Origin: Dactylis glomerata
Lineage: Eukaryota; Streptophyta; Magnoliopsida; Poales; Poaceae
Assembly (NCBI GenBank): GCA_007115705.1
Contig: QXEO01000237.1
Span: 2,294,108-2,358,107 of the forward strand
Length of the DNA stretch: 64,000 bases
Reading direction: 5' to 3'
This document shows, in pieces, positions 21,316-31,254 of the stretch. The translations under genes were made by a program, and so were the position numbers. The first letter of the stretch is position 1. The number at the start of each line of letters is the position of its first letter. The notes below the pieces were generated by a model, which did no database searches, was not told the DNA's origin, and saw only the letters and a list, made by a program, of their open reading frames with translations.

Positions 21316-22758
21316 TGCAAATGTATCTGTAATTTCTGATGCTAAATGCTTGTTTTACACCAATTGCTTTTTGTTTTGCTTGCACTTTGTGTCATTTTTA
21401 TGCATTTTCTGGAACTAACCTATTAACAAGATGCCACAGTGCCAGTTCCTGTTTTCTGCTATTTTTCTATTCCAGGTTTTTACCAAAGGAAATATTCTCG
21501 GAATTGGATGAAACAAAAGCCAAACCTCCTATTTTTCCTGACACGAAGATGGAGTCCAAAGCAGAGACGGAGAAGGGCACCGAGGCAGCCACACCATAGG
21601 GTGGCGTGGGTCCTCGCCTGGCCGTGCCTATCCATGGTGTGCCCCCCTCGGGAGTCCACTGACATCGCCCTTACGCCTATATATTACCCTCGACGCAAAA
21701 ACCCTAGATGAATCGGCATCCATCCATGAAAATTTCTGTTGTGCCGCGGCCATCGAAGACCAATTTTGGGGGACAGAAGTCTCTGTTCCGGCACCCTGCC
21801 GGGATGGGGAATTTCCCCCAGAGCCATCTTCATCGTCGTTGCTGACTCCCATGATGAGGAGGGAGTAGTTCTCCGTCGAGGCTGAGGGCTCTATCAGTAG
21901 CTATGTGGTGTATCACTCACTCTCTCTCTCTCTCTCTCTTGCCCATGGTGTGATCTTTATGTGATCATGAGCTTTGTAATCTAGTTGAATAAGTAGATGT
22001 TACTCTTCATCTATTATGCTACTCAACTGCTTTTATTAATGTGATCTCCAGAGACACCTTGTCCCACGATGTGAAGGTGACAGTGTGCGTATTGTGTGTG
22101 GCTCTTAGGCTAAAGATTACAGTAATACTTATCATGAGTTATAATTTGAGTTGGATGTCTCTATGAAATTGTGGTGTTTGTCTGGAACCATCTAGTGCGC
22201 TCAAGGTGATAGTGTGGGGCTATCTAGATTGGGGAATGCGAACTTTAAGGAGTGCTTTTATAGCCCTACGCAATGAATTGGTGTTTGTTATCCAACCAGA
22301 GTATAGTTCAGTATAGCATAGTGAAGAAAAGATATTTATGTATTCAATTATGATATCATTGTTGAGAGTGTCCACTAGTGAAAGTATGATCCCTAGGCCT
22401 TGTTTCTAAGAATTGAAACACCGTTTACAACCAGTTCTGCTACATGTTTGTTTGCTTCCATTTTTATTTCAGATTGCAATTACCACTTATAATCATCCAT
22501 ATTACTTGTATTTCACTATCTCTTTCGCTGAACTAGGGCACCTATACACCTGACAAGTGTATTGGGTGTGTTAAGGACACAAGAGACTTCTTGTATCTTA
22601 ATTGCAGGGTTGCTTGACAGGGATATCTTTGACCTCTACCTCCCTGAGTTCAATAAACCTTGGGTGATTCACTTAAGGGAAACTTGCTGCTGTTCTACAA
22701 ACCTTTGCACTTGGAGGCCCAACACTGTCTACAAGAATAGAAGCGTGCGTAGACATCA
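21308..22758 (+). repeat. 5' LTR of an Athila-like Gypsy element
   Basis: It begins TGATACATTGCAAATGTATC and aligns base for base in its opening with the LTR at 44457 (TGATACGTCTCCAACGTATC). It ends CATCA, and a tRNA-Asp primer site follows 10 nt later. A plus-strand TATA (CTATATATTA, 21677) and a TC microsatellite (21917-21939) lie inside. The first 8-13 bases also read as Tat RT codons, so the true left limit may be a few bases to the right. No 3' LTR is found in the window; the element is interrupted at 22840. Confidence 0.75.
21917..21939 (+). repeat. (TC)n microsatellite
   Basis: About eleven TC dinucleotides within the LTR, downstream of the TATA box, in the transcribed leader. Confidence 0.9.
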
Positions 22759-22768
22759 AGCTCTTTTC

Positions 22769-22786
22769 TGGCGTTGTTGCCGAGGA
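22769..22786 (+). promoter_or_regulatory. Primer-binding site, tRNA-Asp type
   Basis: TGGCGTTGTTGCCGAGGA differs from the perfect complement of plant tRNA-Asp(GUC) (TGGCGCCGTTGCCGGGGA) at two positions, both transitions. It follows the LTR closely, as expected. Only about 50 bp of interior remain before the next insertion. Confidence 0.8.
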
Positions 22787-22839
22787 GGTAAGGTAAAAGG
22801 TACTCACATCATCTGGCTACTAAGCTATCTTCTAGTACT

Positions 22840-24912
22840 TGTAACATCCCAAGATTTTATCAAATTTTGGAGTGAAATTTTTGTTTTTGTTTTGTTGTGT
22901 TGATTAAAATTTCACAGGGATTTAAAACTTTTTGAGTTCATTTAAAAGCTTTATTATAAATACTATTTTAAACTTTTATTATTTCTTGAAGAACTCCTTT
23001 GAGAAAATAAAAGTTTCCAAAATGTTATTTTGCATTCAATTATATGCAAGCATGCTTGCAAAGGAATGAATTACAAAAGGTGTTGTATGTTTATTAAAGG
23101 TTGCTTTTTCAAAACTATGATTGAGAGTGATTTTCAATTATTATTTTATAAAGTATTATTCCCTTATTTTAAGAGGATTAATTTCCAAACACTATTTCTA
23201 TATTGCATTATGCAAGCAAAGACCATTTGGCTCAATTAAAATCTTCTTAAAAATCTTGTTTTATTTTGAAACTAGTGTTCTTACTGTTTTAAAACATTGT
23301 GTTGATTTTTAGAAAAATTTAGAAATTGGTTTGAATGGATTTGGTGCCTTTTTGCAAAAGTTATGAAATAAACAAGAAATCAGAAAAGAAAAACAAAAGA
23401 GCAAAAAAAAAAGACTAAAGAAGGCCGGGGGCGCCGTTCCGGCCCAGCCCCAGAAAAGGCCCACGGCCCATCCCAGCATTCCCGAAAAGGTACCCGCTGC
23501 CTCCTTCTTCTCCCGCCGATAGGTGGGTCCCACCTGTCGGGTCGTCCCCAACCTCCGGTCAAAGACCTGGGAGGGCACGGCTGCGCCTCCGTCCGTCCGA
23601 TCGCCGTTTCTACCCGATACCCTAGCCCCTCCTCCTAGCCAACCTTTCCTATAAATAGCTCGCATCTCCCTCGCGGTTTCCCCTTTTTTTCCCACTCGAG
23701 ATAACTCCAAGCCGGAGAAATCCCTCGTCGGAGCTTCGCATCTCTGCCACCATCCGAGCACTATTCCGGCGACACCAGAGGTCCCCACCACTCGTGCTTG
23801 GTACCTCTATCTCCCTCTTTCTCTGGCGCACCTTTTGACGTCCCCCGTCCGCTCGTTAGTGTTGCATATCAGCATCTCCGGCGCTACCCGAAGACCACCT
23901 CCACTCCGGCCGCCTCTCCGTGCGAGTGCGGGAAACGATCGACGATGCCATCCCCACCATCGGAACTCCCTCGCCATTCAAAACACCGTCCTCCACTCCG
24001 CCGTCACCGAAGACCCCTGAAACCATGACGTCGTCCACCCCCGAGCTGCCGCCGGCGAGGTCCACCTTCTCCGACGACATATCCCTAACCCTAGGTGAGG
24101 AGATCTAACCTCCATCGTCCGATCTAAATCTGATGGCTCCCTTTTATTTTATTTAACTGAATCAGTATCGGCCTATAACATTCCGCCACATGGCAGTCCA
24201 GTCAGCTACCCCGTCAGCCAGTCAAACTCCGGTCAAATCCTGATTTAAAATTGAATTCAAATCCCTGTTTGTAAAATGCATAGAAAATAATATACAACTC
24301 CAAAAATTACAAATAATATGTCTCTGGAAAGCTAAGAATGTATAGAATCCAATTGTGCAATAAAATTTTATAGTTTCAGTAATTAATTTGAATGCATTTT
24401 CAAATTGATTCAAACTCATCTGTTTCATTGTTTAATTCATATCTTTTGTTCTATGCATCCAAAAATTACAAATTTGTAGTCTTTGGAATCCTCTAATCTT
24501 GTAGAACATCATAGAACCAAGAAACTTCAAAGTTGATACGTGCACACACTTTGTGCATTCAAATCTATCCAAATCACTAATTTGATCATAATTTGAGTTC
24601 TAGAATTTATTTTAGGATGAATCCAATTGCAGTAGCTTTGTTTTACTGTAAGCTATCCAGTAGTATCACTTACCAATTTTCCTAAACTTCACAATTATTC
24701 AAATTCAAATATGAGGATTTGAGTATTTTCCTTCATAGATTAATTCTATTTCTTTTCAGCAATGTTTATTTCCCACTATAGTGAATCCTATTATCATAGC
24801 TAGCTATCAAAGATCATCTTGACATCACTTTGACCCAAGATCATTCCTATCTCAATCTTGCTTGTCTGGTTCACATGTAGTCAAATTTCAATTGTGTTAT
24901 TTGAGTAAGTTA
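22840..24912 (+). repeat. Probable LTR of a chromovirus-type, non-coding element
   Basis: It starts TGTAACATCCCAAGATTTTA, a start typical of chromoviral LTRs in grasses. A plus-strand TATA (CTATAAATAG, 23649) is followed by a CCG-rich leader. The LTR ends just before a degenerate tRNA-iMet site at 24915. ORFs here such as 23309-23791 (minus) are leader sequence. No partner LTR is in the window, so the right end is set only by the primer site. Confidence 0.6.
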
Positions 24913-24914
24913 TG

Positions 24915-24932
24915 TGGTATCACAATCATAGG
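24915..24932 (+). promoter_or_regulatory. Degenerate tRNA-iMet primer-binding site
   Basis: TGGTATCACAATCATAGG keeps TGGTATCA and the CATAGG-type continuation but has changes at positions 9, 11 and 12. Its place at the LTR end supports the call. Confidence 0.5.
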
Positions 24933-24963
24933 TTCTACTCCTGCTGTTGTGGTGTTGATCTAA

Positions 24964-27081
24964 TCTTCTATATCTATATTGGAGTCCCCCACTACCAGAT
25001 TTTCCAGCTCTCTCATGCGTCCACGTCATCCTTATTTTGCCCACCTGCTAAGTTGTCTTCCGTCGCTGGTCAGTGGTCGGTTTCTCCTTCTCCCGCATAT
25101 ATGTTTCATGGGCTGGGCGTTGCTTCTTCATACGTGGCATAGGCATCTCTAATTGGGCTGGATGAGACCCGCGCACAACGGCTAGACGAGTTGCCGCTGC
25201 GCTCGCTTGGGCTTCCTCCAGTGATCGACTCGACAATGTACTCGCTCGCCCTTTCTCCCGTCCGATCGTGTTCCCTGTTGGTGTTCTCCACAACCGCAGC
25301 AACCTATGACTTCACGGACAAATCTTTCCGTTGTGGCCTATGCCCTCATCGCCACAAATGCTTATGAAACTGCTCCATGATGTCCAGCATTCATCAGTCA
25401 TTACTGCTCTGCAAATACACAAGAAACTTTCATGTTGAACTGAGCAGGCGGCCGCCTCCATCTATAAAAAGCTCCCCATGTTGCCATGGACATTCAGCAT
25501 GCAAGCCTGATCGCGTTTATATTTGGTACCGGTCGCCACTCTCATAGTTGTCCGCTCCATATTCTGCTTCTCCTTTTCTTTTTTATCCCCTCACTACTTC
25601 TCATAAATCTGTTTGGTTGCTCCCCAGCTCGAAAGCTGCTCCACGTTTTGCCTGATCCCCTGATTTTGTTAGGTACCCCTGATTTGATTATATTTTAATT
25701 GGACTCCGCGTGCTATCACTCAAGTGTCCCTGATTTGATTGCATCATCGTTATCCAAAATAACATTTGTTATTTCAGTTTTGTTGTAGATTCAGCTGGCT
25801 GGTGGACTTTGGCCAGAACTACTCATTTCAAGATGCAAAGGCGGAAAGGAGCAGAGAATTTTTTTTTTGGACAATTGGAAAGGAGCATAGATAAAGGTGC
25901 AGTACTGACTATATTTTTAGATCTGTCGTGTAAACAGGCGAAGTGTGCTCATAGTTTAGAAGTGTATTTCTCATTTGGATGTCCTCTACCTAAACGACAG
26001 TTATATGACCGACTCCAAGGCGTTGCTTTTTTGCGGGAAAATTACCTAACGTATGCACTATAGTCAAATGTATATTACAAATTTTAGCTTGATTTAATTG
26101 TGACAGAATATTAGTTATAAGTTTGTTGACTCTTTCAGCGATGTCAATCTATGTATTGTCATCTGCATGCTGATTATTAGTTCATTACGTACAAGAGATA
26201 CGATTAAAGTTGTGTGTCATTCTCTCTTAAGAAAAACTATAATAGTCCCACAACTATTATTATGTTTTCAGCTGTCAAAATTTCTAAATAATTAATTCCA
26301 TGTGCCGCTTTAGATCGTGGTTTACAAAAACAAAATCCACACATGTTGTTCAACATTGTTTCTATGTGATTGATCTAGGTTATTCATAATTCATTGCAAG
26401 ATTTGATCCTATTGGCTACTTCTCCGTCTCCATCTATTCAACCGATTGAGTTATTTTATGAGACAACATCATCTTCATCTATTGTAGGCTAAGGAGATCT
26501 AACCGGCTAGCTCATACATTCAAGACTACATGACAAAGTTTCTTCCTGGCAAAGTTCCCATTTAAAGAGCACTACAAATCATTTCATATTTTAACTATGC
26601 TTTTGTTCATTTCCCATTCTTTAAACACTTCTTTGTTGCCTGACACCACCTGATCTATCTAGGAAACACTTCAGATTTTCATCTTTGATCCGCGACTCAG
26701 CTTTGCGAAGAGAGAAATGACAAGTTACAGTGTAGTGAAATTTTCTGCTGGGGACCTTTAGATGTTTCTGTAACTAGAGTCCTTCAACGTGAAATCACTG
26801 CAAGACTTCTATCCATGCGAAGCATGAAAAATCAAATTTAGTTTATGTTACTTCCTCATGAGTTATCTACTCCGTATTGTTGTATGATCCATGGCAAGCA
26901 TTATCACCTAATCTAACAAATAATTGCATCTTATATATTATTCTCTATTTGGGGTTGCGCCATGTGTGTAGTGTCCTTTGATATATTCCAAGAGAATTTT
27001 TCACAGGGTTGTAAGTTAAACATCACATTTAGCAGTGAAATACTACAAGTGTTTGCAGCAACGCGCGGGGATATCATCTAG
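24964..27081 (+). mobile_element. Candidate Helitron with decayed 3' hairpin
   Basis: The left end is A|TCTTCTATATCTATATT and the right end is ATCATCTAG|T, the TC...CTAG ends between A and T that Helitrons use. A GC-rich GCAGCAACGCGCGGGG stretch lies 10 bp before the end, the usual hairpin position, though the 5' arm of the stem is eroded. Joining the flanks leaves an uninterrupted interior of the 22840 element. No helicase is present, so it would be non-autonomous. I recognise no captured gene in the 2.1 kb. The 5' end is less certain than the 3' end. Confidence 0.5.
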
Positions 27082-27164
27082 TTCTACTGTCATAGCACAT
27101 ATCCATGCTCCATGTTGTTCAATAAAGCCCTTGATCCATACTCTCAAATATCATCCATTCATAT
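27082..27164. other. Interior of the 22840 element, between Helitron and element A
   Basis: 83 bp of non-coding sequence ending in CATAT (27160-27164), the left target duplication of element A. It continues at 56107 on the far side. Confidence 0.55.
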
Positions 27165-28346
27165 TGATGACCCACAAGTATAGGGGGTGTATCGTAGTAC
27201 TTTCGATAAATAAGAGTGTCGAACCTAACGAGGAGCAGAAGGTGTTGATGAGTGGTTTTGATCAAGGATTCACTGTAAATACTAGCAAACAGGTTTTCAG
27301 GGGTATTTGGTAATGCAAGTAAATAAAGTACGAGTAAATAAAAGACAGTAATAATAATTGCAGCGAGTGGCCCAATCCTTTCTAGAGCAAAGGACAAGCC
27401 GGTTGTGTATCTCACTAGGCCCATAAATGGTAAAGTATCATGTAGTCGACGTTCACATGGCACCACTAGTGAAATAGCACCACAACAAATAAATATCAAA
27501 CCACTAAATATTACTTAACAATAATTCACTACTAACATCTTGACTTCTCCCATGTCCTCAAGAACTAAACGAACTACTCACAAGACATCATATGGATCAT
27601 GATCAGAGGTGAAATAATAGTAAATAATAATCTGAACATAAACCTTAATTCAACGGTTCCACTCAATAGCATCAACCACAAGAGTAATCAACACCGGGAA
27701 AGTTTCCCCTAAGAATTTAACAAGATCCAACTCAAGATGTTACAGCGGGATGACGTGGTGATGGTGGAGATGAAGGTGCTGGTGATGGAGATGATGATAA
27801 TGATGATCTCGATGAAGTCTGGTGCGATGGTGATGACGATGGCGACGATCTCCCCTCTCCGGGAAGGAATTTCCCTGGCAGATTTCTGCCGGCCGGAGAG
27901 CTTTTCTCTCTCTAGTGTTTTCCGCCTCGCAGAGGCGGCGGTGTCTATCTCTCAACCCCCCTGACTTAGGTTTTTGGGGATGATGAAGTACGCGCATGGG
28001 CGAGACCTGAAGTGGGCCAGGGTGGCCACACAGTAGGCCGGCGCGGCCAGGGGCCAGGCCGTGCCCCCTACGTGTGAGCCTACCCCCTGGCTCCTCTCGC
28101 CTCCTCCTTCTGGCTTCCTGGGTCTTTCGGCAAAATATAATTTTCTGGAATTTTCCTGATCTTCCGAAATATGGTGTTTTGACGGTCCTTTTCCAGCAGA
28201 ATCCTGACTCCGGCAGCAAATCCTCCAACGATCATCAAACATGTAAAAATAGAGGAAACAACATAAGTATCATCTCTAAATATGAAATATATCAATGAAT
28301 AATAGTAAATTATGATACAAAATAGTGATGCAAAATGGCCGTATCA
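27165..28346 (-). repeat. 3' LTR (left) of element A, carrying an internal deletion
   Basis: 1182 bp against 1514 bp for the partner. About 332 bp present at roughly 54837-55168 are missing at 27417. The ends are TGATGACCCAC and GGCCGTATCA in plus orientation. Plus 27770-27850 holds GATGAT-rich sequence. A GC palindrome lies at 28026-28079. Confidence 0.9.
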
Positions 28347-28361
28347 ACTCCCCCCAAGCTT
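28347..28361 (-). promoter_or_regulatory. Polypurine tract of element A
   Basis: On the minus strand AAGCTTGGGGGGAGT directly precedes the 3' LTR. The same AAGCTTGGGGA core precedes the 3' LTR of element B. Confidence 0.8.
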
Positions 28362-28971
28362 AGACCTCGCTTGTCCCCAAGCGAAAACTGAACTCAGTAA
28401 ACATGACCACAGGTTTATGGAGTGATGTGTCGATAATAAAGAATACGGACAAGAAGCATCACATTCACCAAGGCACACAATATAATAGACAGCAACTTCC
28501 CTATATATAATATAGACTTGCAATAAGGAAAGGGAATCACATATAAAGATGCACAAAGTAAATTATAATTGTTGATGGCAAACCTTAGTTCTTGGTCAGA
28601 GAACATTGAGCACAATACACTTTCTTTTAAATGGAGCCTTTTATAACAGAGCTTATATAGCAGAAACCATATGCTCGCTGAAACAAACTCTTTGTAATCA
28701 TAGAAAACTTTTCAAAGATATATTATTTCGGATAAAAGCATTATGCTTAAGAAGGAAGATAGTAAACATGATTAAACGAATCAACATATGGATGAGTGAA
28801 ACATAACAACTCAAATGCTTGCTTGAGATAGAAGGAAATAGGTTGACTCAACATAAAAGTAAAAGATAGGCCCTTCACAGAGGGAAGCAGGGATTAAACA
28901 TGTGCTAGAGCTTTTCATTTGTAAAAGAGAGGTAAAAGTTGTATTGAGAGGTGGTTGCTTTTGTCAACGAC
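28362..28971 (-). other. Non-coding 3' interior of element A, left part
   Basis: No coding signal. It is contiguous with 39266 onward once the Copia-type insertion is removed. It ends in ACGAC (28967-28971), the left target duplication of that insertion. Confidence 0.7.
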
Positions 28972-30076
28972 TGTAAGGGTAAATTGCCCCTAAGTGTGTT
29001 TTTGGTAATTAATGACAATCCCTATGGACTAATGTTTTCATTGAGATTTTTATGAAGGAATTGTTCATAGGAATTGCTTGAAGTCCATGTGTTGGATTCA
29101 AGGCTTGGATGCCATGAAGATAAAGATATATCTTAAGTATTGGCATCAAGATCATTGAATAGAAGAGATGAATCCAATATGATCAAGAAGAAGAAATAAA
29201 GATGTTGTTCTTGTGTAGAACTCAAGTATTCCATGCTCTAGCTCATGTGCTAAGCCAAGGAGTCTCAAGATCTTGAGAGTTTGGTTACATTAGAAGAATT
29301 CAAGTTATGGCTCTATGTCGAGGTCACGATGGTCTCATGAGTTGAGCCATGGTTGACCAAGACTTAGAGCATGCAACCAAATGAAGAATTCCCTATGCAT
29401 CTTAAGAGAGATTCGATAGAGCATGAGTAGATACAAGGTTGATCAAGATGAAGAGAGAATAGTGGAATCAAGTATCTTCCCATGGGCTTACATCAAAAGA
29501 AGGATTCAATATGGCCCATGGGAGAATGAAATCAAATGAAGCTTCTTCATCAAGATCAAGCGGGATGCTCAAGGCAAAGGTATGTCCTTGCTAGGTTTTC
29601 CTTTTACCGGTCTCAAGGTGGTTGTTGGGAGACCGGGTTATAGGATAGATAGCCGCACTATCAAGAGGGGCTTTCGGTTGGGTAACTTGATCACATCGTC
29701 ATAGGGAGCTCAATCCTTTGCATACTTTGCATCTTCCTAGTTTGTTGCTTCTTGGTGTTTCTCCATGTGAGGTTCTTGTGCTTGTTGCTAGCTTTCCAAC
29801 AAGCCCAAGTTCATCGAAAACGGAATCCAAATGCATCTTCTATTGCGTTTTCGAGTTGAGAGGTTTTACCGGTTCTTCACTTTGGAAGGTTTCACACCTC
29901 TCCACATTTCGTATTTTTCCTCTTGACTTTTCTTGGTGTTTCTCTGCATAAAGTTGTAGTACTTTTTCTAAGCTTTTCAAAAAGTCCAAGTTTGCTAAAA
30001 ACGGAGTTCGGATGCAAAAGTTATCGCGTTTTCCGTATGAGTGTTTTTGCAGTTTTGCAAATCCGGAGTGAAATCT

Positions 30077-30184
30077 GGAGCTGCTCCGGGCTGCTCCGGG
30101 CTGAGCAGTGGCCGGGTACTCGCTCCGGAGTATCGGCCGGAGCTGCTCCGGGCTCTGCTCCGGGCTGCTCCGGGCTGCTCCGGG
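30077..30184 (+). repeat. GCTGCTCCGG minisatellite in U3 of the 5' LTR
   Basis: Units of GCTGCTCCGG, some with an extra G or a CT insertion, repeat about eight times just upstream of the TATA box at 30224. The same array is at 38141-38248. Confidence 0.85.
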
Positions 30185-30223
30185 ATGACCGAAAAATCTC
30201 TGTAACGGGCAGTTTTGTTGCCC

Positions 30224-30230
30224 TATAAAA
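30224..30230 (+). promoter_or_regulatory. TATA box of the Copia-type element
   Basis: TATAAAA within CCCTATAAAAGGGGGC, followed by a pyrimidine-rich start region. An identical copy in the 3' LTR is at 38289-38295. Confidence 0.8.
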
Positions 30231-31200
30231 GGGGGCTTCTTCCCCAACGGTTGGCTAAGGGTTCTAAAGTGTTCTTGAGCTTTTCTCTCACCTCCATTGT
30301 TGCCTCTCTTGAGCTTGCTCCCTCTCTCTTCCCTCCAATGATTCTTGCATATTTTTGAGGGATTTGGAAGAGGAGATCTAGATCTACAACTCCACCAATC
30401 AATTCCTCCTCTAAGTGAGGGGAACCCATTGGATCTAGATCTTGGAGTCATTGGTTGACCTCCACCCTTGTTCTTCCTCTCTAACTCCTCCATAGCATTT
30501 GTTGCTTTGGTGGGATTTGAGAGAGAAGGATTTGAGCACTTTCCCTTGTGTTCTTGCTTTGCATCCTTGCATAGTGTTGAGCTCTCCATTACGATTTGTT
30601 CGAGTGAGAGACCGTGAGCTTGTTACTCTTGGAGGGTGACCTCCTAGTTGGCTTGGCGGTTGGTGCCTCGTGACCTCTTCGTGGAAGATTGTGAAGAGGC
30701 CCGGGCTTCCCCTTCGTGGGAGTTGTGAAGTGGTTGTGGAGCTTGCCATCTCCGGAGTGGAGGAAAAGCTAACCATAAGAAGGGGTCCCTAGCTTCGTGG
30801 GGGACTCGGAGAAGAAGGTGAGCCTTCGTGGCATTCGGGGGCCTTCGTGGTTACCCGCATCTCTCCAACGGTGATTAGCTTACTTTATGTAAGTGAACAT
30901 TGGGATACATCTTCGTCTCCGCGTGCCTCGGTTATCTCTATACCCGAGTTTATTTCCTTGTGATAGCCATCGTGCTTGAAGTACTTTTATCTTGCTTATC
31001 ACTTGTGAATTTATCTTGTGCTATCTTGCTTATATCTAGTTGTTGTTGTTGCACTTAGTTGAGCCTAGCATTTTTAGGTCTTGTGCTTGAAGAAAATAAA
31101 CGTTAGTTTAATTCCGCATTCCTTCAAGCCAATTCCGTAATTGTTTTTAAAACGCCTATTCACCCCCCCCCCCCTCTAGGCGACATCTTGTCCTTTCAAT

Positions 31201-31220
31201 TGGTATCAGAGCAAGGTCTC
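31201..31220 (+). promoter_or_regulatory. Primer-binding site, initiator tRNA-Met
   Basis: TGGTATCAGAGCAAGGTCTC matches the plant initiator tRNA-Met 3' end over the first 12 bases, starting 3 nt after the LTR. Confidence 0.9.
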
Positions 31221-31254
31221 TCCTTGTTTAGGCTTCACCGCCTTGAGAGTAAAG

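Larger units (their letters stand above)
28972..31198 (+). repeat. 5' LTR of the Copia-type element
   Basis: 2227 bp, starting TGTAAGGGTAAATTGCCCC and ending CCTTTCA. The TATA box is CTATAAAAGGGGG at 30223. The long minus-strand frame at 29840-30589 recurs in the other LTR (37904-38653) and is an LTR by-product, not a gene. Confidence 0.95.

Noticed and set aside
23309..23791. 160-codon minus-strand frame
   Set aside because: It is antisense to the TATA box and leader of the 22840 LTR and has no recognisable domain.
29840..30589. 249-codon minus-strand frame, repeated at 37904-38653
   Set aside because: It is inside the two LTRs of the Copia-type element, antisense to its promoter, and shows no protein family features.
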